This document shows, piece by piece, positions 22,140-32,960 of a stretch of DNA of 64,000 nt. The notes beneath the pieces are model-generated. The model ran no database searches and was not told where the DNA came from. It saw nothing but the letters and a program-made list of their open reading frames with translations. Each line of letters begins with the position of its first letter. Position 1 is the stretch's first letter. Source of the DNA: Sindora glabra. Its lineage: Eukaryota > Streptophyta > Magnoliopsida > Fabales > Fabaceae. The stretch spans positions 51,359,751-51,423,750 of the forward strand of contig CM035233.1 of assembly GCA_020226215.1 (NCBI GenBank), in the 5' to 3' direction. A program made the translations under genes and the position numbers.

Positions 22140-24941
22140 TGTCACGATCGAAAACTAGGGGTCGTGACTGGCGCATGACCTTAGGGTAAAATATGACCTT
22201 ATGGCCATGCTAGCCTAAAACATAAAGAAAATAACATGTAACCTGTTTTAAACTTAAGTGGGTACATGCCTAACACACAAACAATAACTTTTTACATACA
22301 TATAGTCCCACACGGACTTTCCCATTTTTTTTCAACATCCACCTATTAAATCATATACATTAACATATAATTAATGTCATTTAGTAACCAGACAATCCTT
22401 TCCTCAATAATAACAAAATGCATTCATATAAGTCTACAGAAGCATGCCCTGCCTATGGGTTTAATGGAGTATATCTAAGAGTATTCAAAATTTACAACTT
22501 TCAAAAATACACAAAAGTTCTATATCAGGCCCATACGAACAAAGTGTGGCTCACCACAAAAGAATGCTCCTCTCTCTCTAAGGAGCGGCAGACGACGGAC
22601 CTGGAGCTAAATCTCTATCTGAAAAATATTACAAGAAAAAGAGTAAGTCGTTGACTCAGTGAATAGATAATGTAAACTTCCAACAGCAATGGGACAAGCC
22701 ATGACACAAGTTTTTCCCTAGAAATAGTTAGACAACCTTTCAATACTAAGAGATATAACAAAAGTTATGCAATCATATTTGTTAAAACAATACTTGAAAT
22801 GTTCATTAAAAGTAGAATATAAAAACATAAGTTTCAAGTCAAGAAATAGGTAGTAAGTTCTTTAATCAAATGAAATTATCATAAACATTACATAATAAAA
22901 ATTTCAGTATAATATAATCATGATGAATAAATCAACACAATCAAAGTCAATAAGTTTTAAAATACATAAACCATCAAATTACATTTTGAGGTGGGAGATT
23001 TTCAATTATAATTAACATAAGCATTCCACTTATGAATTAATAGTTACAAAGAGCTCTCGGCTCTAAGATAACCTATCAAGCTACCATAAACCAATCCTCA
23101 TGTGTTGGCACACACGGGGTTAGCAACTCCCCTGCTAACTGGGGTTCGAACTAAGGTGCACCAAGGCTAACGTCATTAGTACCATTAACTACAGTTTTCA
23201 ACTAGTCTTCTCCTAAAATAAGTTTATAAAAATAACAGAACACCATAAATATATAAGCAACAGTTATATGAGAAAATTATTGGAAATATAGATAGTTTCA
23301 TGCATCAATAATTTTAAAACAATCTCAATCCATATCTCTTTCAACTATAAGTAACTCATCAAAGCTTTCAATCATGGTAATCAACATCTCAAATATTAAA
23401 TCATTCCAAACTCATCAAAAATCAAATTTTACAAGTATATGTGAAACTTTAACACATTATCACCTTATCCATAATAACCTTTCAAAGAACATCATATAAT
23501 AAGATTCCAATAGTATACCATTTCAAAATAAGTCACATAAATCAATTTCTTCATCATAAAGTCATTTTAGCATCATTTTTATTTACTATAACTCAAGAAA
23601 ATTTTTAAGGTGTTTATCCCAAGAGTACCTAGAGCTCTAAACATATATGGAATTAAAATGCATAAAAAGTAATGGCAATTAACAAATTAATTCAAATTAA
23701 TATTTCAAAGTATAAAGAAATTTGAAAAATATATAAAAATATGAAAATACACATTATCTACTCACAAAATGGTCAAAATGTTCAAGTTAATTTCTTTCCA
23801 CTTCTCGAACCACCAAGCCACTAGGAAGTGTTTATTGACCTTATGCAAGCAATCAAATAACAAATCAACACTCAATTTCATTATCAAGCTTCCTATGTCA
23901 AAACCCCCCCCAAACACTATATGCATAATCTAAAAATAAACTAATCTTTACTATCTACTAATTAATTTAAGTCAATCTAACTCCTAATTAAGAGAATGAA
24001 GCTTAGGAATTACCTTATTAAGCAAATGAAAAGGAATTTCGGAGCTTTTGTCCAAAATCCCCTAAATTTTGAAATCAGTAAGGGAAATCACGGATTAGGA
24101 GATGCAGCCGCAAGAAATGGATAGAAAATGGAAGAAAACGTGTAAAAATGTGAAGAAATGGGAGTTATCTTGTGTATTTGGAAGTGTAAGAGGAAGAAGA
24201 AGAAGAAGAAAGGAGCTAAAGAGAGGTGTTGTTGCATCTGTTCTGTTTGCTGTTGTGTTCATTCTGTTTCAATTCTGTTTGTTTTAGGGTTTCTATTTAG
24301 GTCGGATTCTGGGTCTGCTGGGCATGGGTTTAGGGTTTTAGCATACAAGATCACGGGTTTAGTAACTTATTTACATTCTGTTTATTTTAGGATTTCTGTT
24401 TGGATTGGCTGGGCACGAGTTGGGCGGTCTAGGTCTGCTGGGCACGGGTTCAGGGTTTCAACATACAAGATCACGGGTTTAGTAACTTATCTACATTACT
24501 TTATTTACTTAAGACATAAATGTAAATAAGGAAATACCCCCCATTTGGATTCAAAAAAATTAAAACTCCAAAAAATAAAAATCTAGATTTTGGGTTTTAA
24601 TTCAAAATGTCAAATTTTGGAAAAAATTTAAAAATAGCATTTTCTTAAAATGGTCATTTTAGGTCTCCAAAAATTCTTTAAAAATCACTCTTTGATGCAA
24701 AAATACAAGAGGAACAATTACCAAAATTTTTTATTCTAAAATAATGTATATTTTATATAGCCCTCCAAGGAAGGCACTCAGACTTAAACAAGAGCATATA
24801 TCAAATTAAATTATTTCAACAAGTTGAAAAAAGAAATAGTTTAAGGTCATTTAAGGTAATCCCAAGTTCATGTTAAAACTATTTAACTGTATTTTACGCT
24901 ATAACAATTCTATGTTACCTATGAACGGCAGGGCCGTTACA
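22140..24941 (-). repeat. 5' LTR of the Ty3/gypsy element (2802 bp), with internal tandem copy
   Basis: It matches 14287-17011. It is longer mainly because a segment around 24305-24498 is present twice ('tctgctgggca' to 'taacttat' at about 24310 and again at about 24430), whereas the 3' LTR has it once near 16450-16520. Confidence 0.92.
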
Positions 24942-25720
24942 AAATTTTAAGCAAATGCACATTTAGGCACTCGATGGAAAGTATAAGCCATAAGATGTGA
25001 GAACAAGCACACTTCCACATTTTGCAAGATAATAAAGAGGTTGAAACATACATGAGTAAACGTATTGCTCTCATAAAAAAGCTTTATCATTGCAAGAATA
25101 AAAAATAGATACAAATTGAATATAATCACCTATTCATCATATGTTCTACAATCGAGTGGGTAATATGATGAAGGAAACATTAGATACCATTTCTAAGACT
25201 ATAAGATGGTTATCCAATAAGCCTCATATGGATGTTATATCTTATGAAAAATATGATATCAATAGATATTTATTTTACATTAAGAGATAAGACTAGAAAT
25301 GCATCATACAAAATGATGGAGTCACTCTGGTGGATTAGGCAATGCATATCTATAGTGCTAAAGATAAAAATCCCATTTACATGATGATATATTATAGGGT
25401 CATAAAAGACATATAAAACTTGATTACATCTAAGTCAAGGAGTTTGTCTTTTAATGTAATAGATGGAGAATAACAATGGCACTAAGTAGATAAGCTAGAA
25501 TTCATATTGGTAAATCTTAGTAAGGAAGGTCATAAGGGATAGCTGTCCAAAATGGCATTCCAAGAAAAATAAATTTTTAATGTGTTAAACTTGATTGTTA
25601 ACAAATGGCCTATGATTTTTCAAGAGAAGAGACAAATTGTTAATAATAGAAATGAAGAAAATATAGCCACCAATGTTGAAAATGCACCTTCTTTCTCATC
25701 AAAACTACTTTAATTAATCA
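24942..25720 (+). pseudogene. TNP2-like CACTA transposase, C-terminal part
   Basis: It continues the transposase broken at 14286. Recognisable blocks typical of the TNP2 C-terminus are IYSAKDKNPI (about 25351-25380), FNVIDGE (about 25450) and a KLEFILVNLSKEGHK segment (about 25490-25535). Stops and frame changes occur between them. The order and spacing fit the missing half, so the two parts were one gene before the Ty3 insertion. Confidence 0.75.
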
Positions 25721-25729
25721 TAAAGGTAA

Positions 25730-26400
25730 TTTGGAGGAATTTCATATGCATCAAGATCATAAAAAAAGGATATGGATTGATAATCCTTCTTAATAAATTT
25801 CTTGTACCAAAAGCTCAAAGTATTAATGTCCTCAATTATGAAGTTCTGGTTGTATACATAATTGCTTGATTGTTAGTTTATATAATATAAAAAATATTTA
25901 GTTAATATAGATGTCAATTAAGAGATGTAGATCAATAATTAATTAGATATGCTCAAATAGTATGATATTTATGACAAAATAAAAAATAATTTTTTTACCA
26001 TAATAGGCATTTTTTGTAATTGTTGCAACAATTAAAGTTTCATTTGCTTACTTAGTTTTCTTATAGTTTGGAGGAGTTTTGTGTGTATTAAAATCATGAA
26101 AAAGGGATATAAGATGATGAACATTCTGAATAAATTTTTTATATCACAAATTCAAGGTACAAATGTCATCATTTTTTATGTTATGCTTATACACATAATT
26201 GCATGATTATTAGTTTATATAGTATGAAAAATATTTAGTTAATGTAAATCCCATTTTAGAGATATATATCAACAATGAATTAAACATACTTAAATAAAAT
26301 AATATCTATGACCAATTAGAAGGTAATTTTTCTTTTACCATGATAATTTTTTTCTTTGTAATGTTTACAACACACAAATTTTTATTTGCTTACTTTATTT
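25730..26400. repeat. 337-bp tandem duplication in the CACTA 3' region
   Basis: The block from 'tttggaggaatttcatatgc' at 25730 is repeated from 'tttggaggagttttgtgtg' at 26067, with the same order of landmarks ('ttgattgttagtttatata' and 'gcatgattattagtttatata', then 'atttgcttact'). The copies are diverged, so the duplication is old. Confidence 0.8.
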
Positions 26401-27070
26401 CTTTGCATTTTGAAGATGCTCTAGACATATGTCATTTAGCATTGCAAATCATTAGATATTTCCTAATCTCATATCCAAATTGTATGAAAGTAATGTTGAG
26501 GAAAATTTAGCTTCTATCTATTATGAATTGCATTTGTTAAATTTAAGATTGTATACTATAATTAATAAGAAATGTAAATTGCTTTCTATTCCATTTGCAA
26601 TGTTCATATATTATAAAGTTGGAGTATTATATTTCTATGGGTTCTAAATGTATTTCAAGTTAAAAGTAACGTAATATAAAGTATTCTGAGATATTGTATA
26701 AATGAAAAGGGTGTGGGGAAGGATTTTTTTTAAGAAAAGTAATACAATATCGATTATGTACATTATCAATAAGATATATAACTCATTCCACATTAGTTAA
26801 GGAAATAAGCTAATGTTAAATTTCAATTTTTAATAATGGTTACAATCCTAAGAACCAACATCTTTAATTATGACCAATTATCGAGTTATGTAATTTATAA
26901 AGAATGATGACAATTTATTTGTTTTCAAAACTAACATAATATTTATTTTTAACATTAACTAGAAAATCATCATTGTAAAATATTTACAACATTACTTGAT
27001 AAAACAACAGTTCAAAACCAATGTCTAATTCATTAAATAGCTAACATAAATTAAAAATTACGTAGTAGTG
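26401..27070. other. CACTA right subterminal and terminal region
   Basis: Non-coding. It contains short units such as 'aaccaacatctttaatt' and 'aaaaccaatgtct', like those at the left end, and finishes with the right terminal repeat ...GTAGTAGTG. Confidence 0.6.
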
Positions 27071-27682
27071 ATGGCAAGTCTTCTTATATGTTATTAGACT
27101 TGTGAGGGACAATATGTGATTTGTATGAAGTGCATATTTAAGTGATAACATTATTAATTATAGATGATTAGAAATATCCTAATATGTTGAATTGTTCATT
27201 TAGAATTAGATGATCTCATGAGCATTATATTTATTATAATAAAGTTATGACTACTAGTCATTCAATATGGAACCAATTATGTTGCACATTGTGGATAAAG
27301 GAGGATAAACTTGATTGGTAAGGGATACATATTTCTCTTGTATTTATTATTACTAATATTAATTAAATGTTTGTTTATGAAATTCTGTACTTACCCTTCC
27401 CTTTTTTTAACAAATTCTCAAAATGGATCCTTTTTATCACTACCTCAGAGTTGACTCTTTTAGAGACTATCAAGTATGACTTAACAAAGTTAGATATTTT
27501 ATTGTAGATGTGTGAGCCTTATTTGATAAAAATAAAAATGAGTGAAAGAAAATAAAACAATAGTGCCATATTCCCTTCAAGCCAATCTTTAATTATCATA
27601 TGCGCCTCAACTTGGTCATGTTGAATGGAGGTTAGGTTGATAGAAATCAGACAATGAATTCTATATCAATCACGACTAGGAT
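27071..27682 (+). repeat. 3' LTR of the old element, right part
   Basis: It resumes at ATGGCAAGTC and aligns with about 4697-5290 of the 5' LTR ('gaagtgcatatttaagtga' in both). It ends at 'gactaggatag'. The last dozen or so LTR bases (…GATCGTGACA in the 5' copy) are missing or changed. Confidence 0.8.
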
Positions 27683-29140
27683 AGCCTTTTTTTTAACAAC
27701 TTATTAGACCAATTCTTTTTAATCCTAATGTTTGAATCTTTCCTAATACCCGGTGATAGAATATTGATAAAGAAAACTAACCTAGCTAACCCCAACTTCC
27801 TAACACTGACAAGTGAGTCTTTTCTAATGAGGGAGGGGAGCTCTGCTCCACACGGACTGCTCAAGCCTACCAGCGAGTGATCCACCTTCAGTGGAAGGAA
27901 GTTAGTAGCAACTCACATTCTTCTACTCAAGCCCTCATTTTACGGAATTGGAGATTTTTATTTCCTAGTTGATTTTCCGAGATGCATTTTACTTCCATTG
28001 TCATTGAATCACTACAATCCGTCTGCCAGTGCGAGTGTCTTTCCTGCATTTTACATTTCTGTGATTTTGCCATTCTTATGCATGGTTTACGCTTGGTCCT
28101 AGGTCGAACACAAATTATAATGCCGTTTTGGATTTTTGTTTTTATTCACATATACACTTATTCTTAAACAAATACTTTGCTATTTAACTATTCTTTGTAT
28201 TTACGTTGTTTAGATTGTTCGTTGATCCCCATCCTTTTTCTCTTATTTTTTCTTTTTCTCCTGGGTTGTTCTTTCTTTAAAAGTAGTTGCTTCAATGTTT
28301 TCTTTCTTTAAAAGTGATAAGGGATAGCTCAGATTAATGTGACTTTTAAAACTCACTTTGACAAACTATTTGCTGCTTTGATATTGTGTTATTCATGCTT
28401 TTTAATTATTTTTATTGGGGGGTTTTGTGTAAATTTCTTTTCTTTGCTTCGATCTAATATAGAGGAGAGATATGTAAAACATGATATTTACGTATCCAAA
28501 CCTAACATTGGAATGTTAGTTTTTAATGTTTCGGTTTCTACTATATATTAAGTTTCTGGTATGCAAGATGGGTTCTGCTATTCTAGAATATTTGTCTAGT
28601 TATTGCAAAAACAACTCTGTGGGGTTCAGCCATGTCAGCTGGGAAGGATCAAGTCTTTCTTCTAACCTACTGTTTTGACAAGAGATTTTTTAAAGTGCCC
28701 GTTATCCAGTTTTTGTGAAAATAGCTATAAATCATATAAGTCAAATTCGATATGGCACAAATGTAATATGTAAACCCATCATACGTATAAATCAATGACT
28801 TATTTTCAAATATGAATAGGATTGGCATTTTAGTAATATAATGGGATTTAATATTATTTTAAAAATTTTATTTTCTTTGATACATGAGGTTCGAATTCTA
28901 AATTAAATATATATACACATTAAATAGATTATCACATTTATCATTAAAAAAAATTCAAATATGATGGTGTGTAAAAGTTAAAATTTCTCTAGGAGAAGAG
29001 AGATTAACTTGTAACTTTAGAAAGATGCTTTACGTGAGCCTACAGTGCCACCCATATAGAATAGTGAAAAAGGAAAAATTATACGCGCACATAAGGCCAT
29101 TTATTAAGGTTGATGTTATCAAATTGAAGAAATATTTATG
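27683..29140. other. Unassigned intergenic DNA, left end richer in G and C
   Basis: 27690-28100 is less AT-rich than its surroundings and has a 69-codon minus-strand frame (27885-27676), but the frame has no motif I can name. It could be an organellar insertion or an old exon; I cannot tell. The rest (28100-29140) is T-rich and no gene is seen. Confidence 0.35.
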
Positions 29141-29392
29141 TAGGTATTATTTATTATATCATTTTTAAATACTATTATTTAAATGTTTTAAACTAAAAAT
29201 ATATGAATCTATTTTATTCAATAATTAATTAAATATAAAGAAAAAATAATTATTTATTATTAATTATAATAAAAAATTAAATTAATTCATAAATAAATAT
29301 TAAATAAAATAAATTTATACATTATTAATTAATAATATTTAAATAATAATATTTAAATAATAATATTTAAAAATAACGTGATAAATAGTATC
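29141..29392. mobile_element. MITE-like element with about 45-bp terminal inverted repeats
   Basis: The left end TAGGTATTATTTATTATATC and the inverted right end TAGATACTATTTATCACGTT continue matching for about 45 bases (roughly 80% identity). The centre is pure AT-rich DNA. There is no coding capacity and no clear target duplication. Confidence 0.6.
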
Positions 29393-30004
29393 TATTTCTC
29401 TTCGAATAAGTGACGCTTCTGAGAACAATGAGATTTGAGAATCATATTTCAAATGAAGTTTTGTTTGCATGACATGCTCCGACTTTCTCCTTTTGCCTTC
29501 TATTTGTCCAAATAATAATCAAACCAACCACGGCCAACTTGACCCTATATATAATTATTTAATATTTAATTTGGTTCTTTTTTGGGTTGACGTTCAAGGG
29601 ATTATTCAACATGCATTAGTTCATACAACTTCTAATTCATTTCAGAAGATGAACCATTTAAAAAGAAAAAAAATGAAAAAAAACGCGACTGATTGGGTTA
29701 ATGCATCTCCCCCATATTTTCTGAAGATTTTTTTCCCAGAAACATTTGTAACCTGAAAATATAAGAACTTTAATATTCATATTCCAAGCTCCAATTATAC
29801 ACTTCTATTTATATTTTGAAATTATGGAACCTCGATATTGCAAACTAATTTTTGTTAGAAATATTGTATAATTAATTGATCAGATCCTACATCTACATTC
29901 AGGAATAAAAAATACCTGGCTCACATTTATTTTTTAAGGTGGTTATAGCATACCACTATTGTTGTCCATCTTATTACGTGATTATGTAATTATTTTAAAT
30001 TATT

Positions 30005-30250
30005 ATGTGACTTTTATTAATATTTTAATTATAATCATTAATACAAAATCCCAATAATCACTATTCACTCCTCTCACCTTTCACACAATGACATTCTTCT
30101 TACTTGATATGTGTGATTAAATGATCGTGTGATCATTATTAATATTTTAATCTTAATTATTAATATAAAATTTAAATTATCACTATTTATGTCTCTCACC
30201 TCTCACATAAAAATACTTCACTCACTTAATATGTTTCACACTCACACACA
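30005..30250. repeat. 123-bp diverged tandem duplication
   Basis: 'tgtgacttttattaatattt' at 30005 and 'tgtgatcattattaatattt' at 30128 start two copies. Both run through 'cactattca/tatg' and 'ctctcacct' to an 'acttgat/acttaat' end. No gene is seen between 29400 and 31180 apart from this. Confidence 0.7.
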
Positions 30251-31183
30251 TATATGAGAAAGAATATGAGTGTCCCATTAACCTTTAAAATTTAATACTT
30301 TTTATTTGGTGAGATATTAAGTAGGGAATCGCTTTGGTGAATTAGAACATTAAAGTTGTATTTGGATAAAATATTTAGGAAATATTAAGAATTTTAAAAT
30401 ATTACATAATTCAATCTTAATAATTGAATTAGAAAGGGATAAATAACTTTGATTAAATTACATGGATGATGAATGTTTTAAAAATAAATGTAAAATTAGC
30501 AAATTGATATCTATTTTAACTAAATTTAAGATGTTAAATTTAATAATTTAAAATTTTTACGTATAATGCTTAAATAATTTATAAATTTTATTTAATTATT
30601 GCTAGACATAGTATTTTGGCCTAAACCTTAAGTTATTCAATAATTAAGTTACTAACTTTAAATTCCAAATCCAATCATAAGTAATGAATTTCTTCTCTCA
30701 AAAATCATCATCTTCGAAATTTAAACTTTCATGCATTATTAAGTAAAATTCACTTAAAATCATAATATAATTTCCATTGAATTAATGCCTTATTGTTAGA
30801 TATTAATATTTATAAACTTACATGTATTATGACATTAAGATATCAATATTACAATATATTATATTTTGATTTTAATTTTGTGATTGAGTTTAATATTAAA
30901 ATTATAGAAGCATCCTTTTTTTACTTAAAAGTAATAGAATATAATATGAATAAAAATATTTCCTTACATCTGATGTGTAAAAGAGGAAAAAAATGTACAA
31001 AATGGAAAAGTGCAGGCGTGTTGCCTTTAATATATATCACATGCTTTTAATTATTGAGAAACAACATCCCAATCAATCATCCTCCCTGTCTACGTTATTC
31101 AATTTCAAATAATTTAAAGCTCACTAACAATTAAATTATGTCAATTAGATGCATTTTTTTTACGAAAAAAAATATTGTAAGTA

Positions 31184-31227
31184 TTAATAAGAAGATTTGA
31201 AATTAAATTTCAAATCTTCTATATTAA
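31184..31227. repeat. Hairpin-forming inverted repeat
   Basis: AGAAGATTTGAAATT is followed after a base or so by AATTTCAAATCTTCT, and the flanks ATTAAT/ATTAAT extend the symmetry. It could form a stem of about 15-20 bp. Its function is unknown. Confidence 0.75.
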
Positions 31228-31659
31228 TTAAATTAAAATTTACAAGTTTATTAATAATTTTTATTTTATATTTAAAATTTAAATTTGGATCTCACCTTTA
31301 TCTTCGATACATCTAATATTATTTTTTTAAAAAGTTAATATTGAAACCACAGCCCATATATTTTGAATGTAATTGGTAATTGCAATTATTGGTCAAAACG
31401 TGGGTGCTACCCAATTATTATAAAACAGCCAATAATCTTTCCAACTTTTGCCAAATTAAAAAATTATCATATGAGATAATGAAATAATGAAATTAGGTTA
31501 TCCCATTAATTGTCAATAAAGGTAGAGTGTTGAGATGTACGATGAAAATGGTACTGTTCCACGGTTTTGCGATGAGCATTTTTCATCTTTCCTGTGTCAT
31601 AGGAGTAGCAAGTTATTTTATACATAAGTAACATTTTGAATTTGAATTAAATAAAGAAA

Positions 31660-32960
31660 AGATTCAATAGAACATTAAATATTACAATATTATTAAAAAT
31701 TCAAATAGCATATAGTATTTCTTATATATAAAAACTAAAAATGATCGGAAAAATATAAAATATTGTATAGGAGGCATTTGATTTGTATAATTAAATATTC
31801 TAGGAAATTCTAACATTTCAGAGATATGATATTCTCACATTTAGTTTAATTAAAAATAATTTGTTATAATATTATATTTAAAATATTTAAAATATTTTTA
31901 AAAATATTATTTGATTATAAAAAATATTCTTATTAAAAATTGATTTATTACTAATAGTATGTAAGGACTGATGATAATAGGTGGTGGTAATAAATGATAG
32001 TCATTAATGATAGGTGATGACTAGAAATGATCATCAATAATGGGCAATAATTATCAAGAATGAGTGATTATTAATAATGATCACTAAATATGGATAGTAA
32101 CTGACAATAAATGATAATCCATGGTGGTCACTAATAATAATGAATAATGTTGGATGAAATATTAGATGTCGCAATATTATTAAAAATATGAATAGTATAT
32201 TAATATCTCTTATATATTAAAAAATTACAAATGATCAGAAAGGATACAAAATATGTAAAATATGAATAGTATATTAATATCTCTTATATATTAAAAAATT
32301 ACAAATGATCAGAAAGGATACAAAATATTACATAGGAGGCATTTGATTCGCGTAAGCAAACAATCTAGGAATCCTAACATCTTTGGGATATGATATTTTC
32401 ATATTTAGTTCAATTAGAAATATTTTTAAAAATATTATTTGATTATAAAAAAATTTCATTAAAAATTGAATCGTTACTAATGATATGCAATGGTTAATGG
32501 TGATAAGTGATGATAACAAACAATTAGTTATCACCAATGATAGGTGATAGTTAAAAATGATCATCAATAATAAGTAATGGTCATTAAGAATAAGCGGTAA
32601 CTGGTGATGATCATTGAATATAGATTATCGGTGGTAATGAGTGGTGACAAATAATAATCATTAATAATAGATGATATTTGATTATAGTTATCGACAATGA
32701 ATGGTGCTAGATGATAATAATTGGTAATGGATAGTAGTAAACAATAGCTATTGATAATAAATAATAACTAATAATGATTATTAGTAATGGATGATAGTCA
32801 CCGATAGTTATCTACAATAACTAGTAATGGACAGTAATAATTATCAATAATAAGTGGTAATTAATAATAATTACTAAAAGTGAGTGATGGCCGACATTGG
32901 TGGTTGACAATGGCTAGCAATGGATATGTGTGGTAGTGATTGGTGGTTAATTATAGTAAC
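31660..32960. repeat. Duplicated AT-rich block plus long degenerate ATGGT-type tract
   Basis: A block beginning near 31670 ('caatattattaaaaattcaaatag', then 'aggaggcatttgatt', 'gattataaaaaa') recurs from about 32175 to 32480. Each block leads into a tract built of 'gataatgg/gtgatgat' variants (31960-32150 and 32490-32960). A perfect-looking 74-bp tandem repeat lies inside (32187-32260, then 32261 to about 32328). There is no coding sequence. Confidence 0.75.

Larger units (their letters stand above)
14287..24941 (-). mobile_element. Ty3/gypsy LTR retrotransposon, nearly full-length but inactivated
   Basis: It is 10,655 bp long. Read on the minus strand, the 5' LTR is 24941-22140, the primer site 22135-22124, gag 21918-20560, pol 20512-17066, the polypurine tract 17026-17012, and the 3' LTR 17011-14287. 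The LTR begins TGTAACGGCCC (the 3' copy begins TATAACGGCCC) and ends CGTGACA. Flanking bases are GAATT (14282-14286) and AAATT (24942-24946), a 4/5 match consistent with a 5-bp target duplication. The order PR-RT-RH-INT identifies Ty3/gypsy. A C-terminal block of chromodomain type (VAIVDRQVKKL...) suggests a chromovirus, perhaps the Tekay group. The flanks are two halves of one CACTA transposase. Confidence 0.93.
9315..27070 (+). mobile_element. CACTA (En/Spm) transposon, itself interrupted by a Ty3 element
   Basis: It starts CACTATAAAATTAC at 9315 and ends ...GTAGTAGTG at 27070. Read inverted, the right end gives CACTACTACGTAATTT, and both ends continue with ATTTATGTT about 20 bases in, so these are imperfect terminal inverted repeats. 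The flanks rejoin into a continuous LTR sequence, matched by the uninterrupted copy near 4690-4710. The interior encodes a broken TNP2-like transposase on the plus strand (11875-14286 and 24942-25720). Without the nested Ty3 element the transposon would be about 7.1 kb. Flanking bases are GTGCC on the left and ATGGC on the right. Confidence 0.82.
2808..27682 (+). mobile_element. Old non-coding LTR retrotransposon, interrupted by a CACTA transposon
   Basis: Two diverged direct copies (about 80% identical in the parts aligned by eye) lie at 2808-5302 and at 6519-9314 plus 27071-27682. They flank only about 1.2 kb of non-coding DNA. The first copy is followed at once by a tRNA-iMet-type primer site (5306-5317) and the second is preceded at once by a polypurine tract (6504-6515). 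These are the diagnostic positions of 5' and 3' LTRs, so the element reads on the plus strand. No gag or pol remnant is seen, so it was probably non-autonomous (LARD-like), or it lost its interior by deletion. The second LTR was later split by the CACTA element at 9315-27070. Confidence 0.8.
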
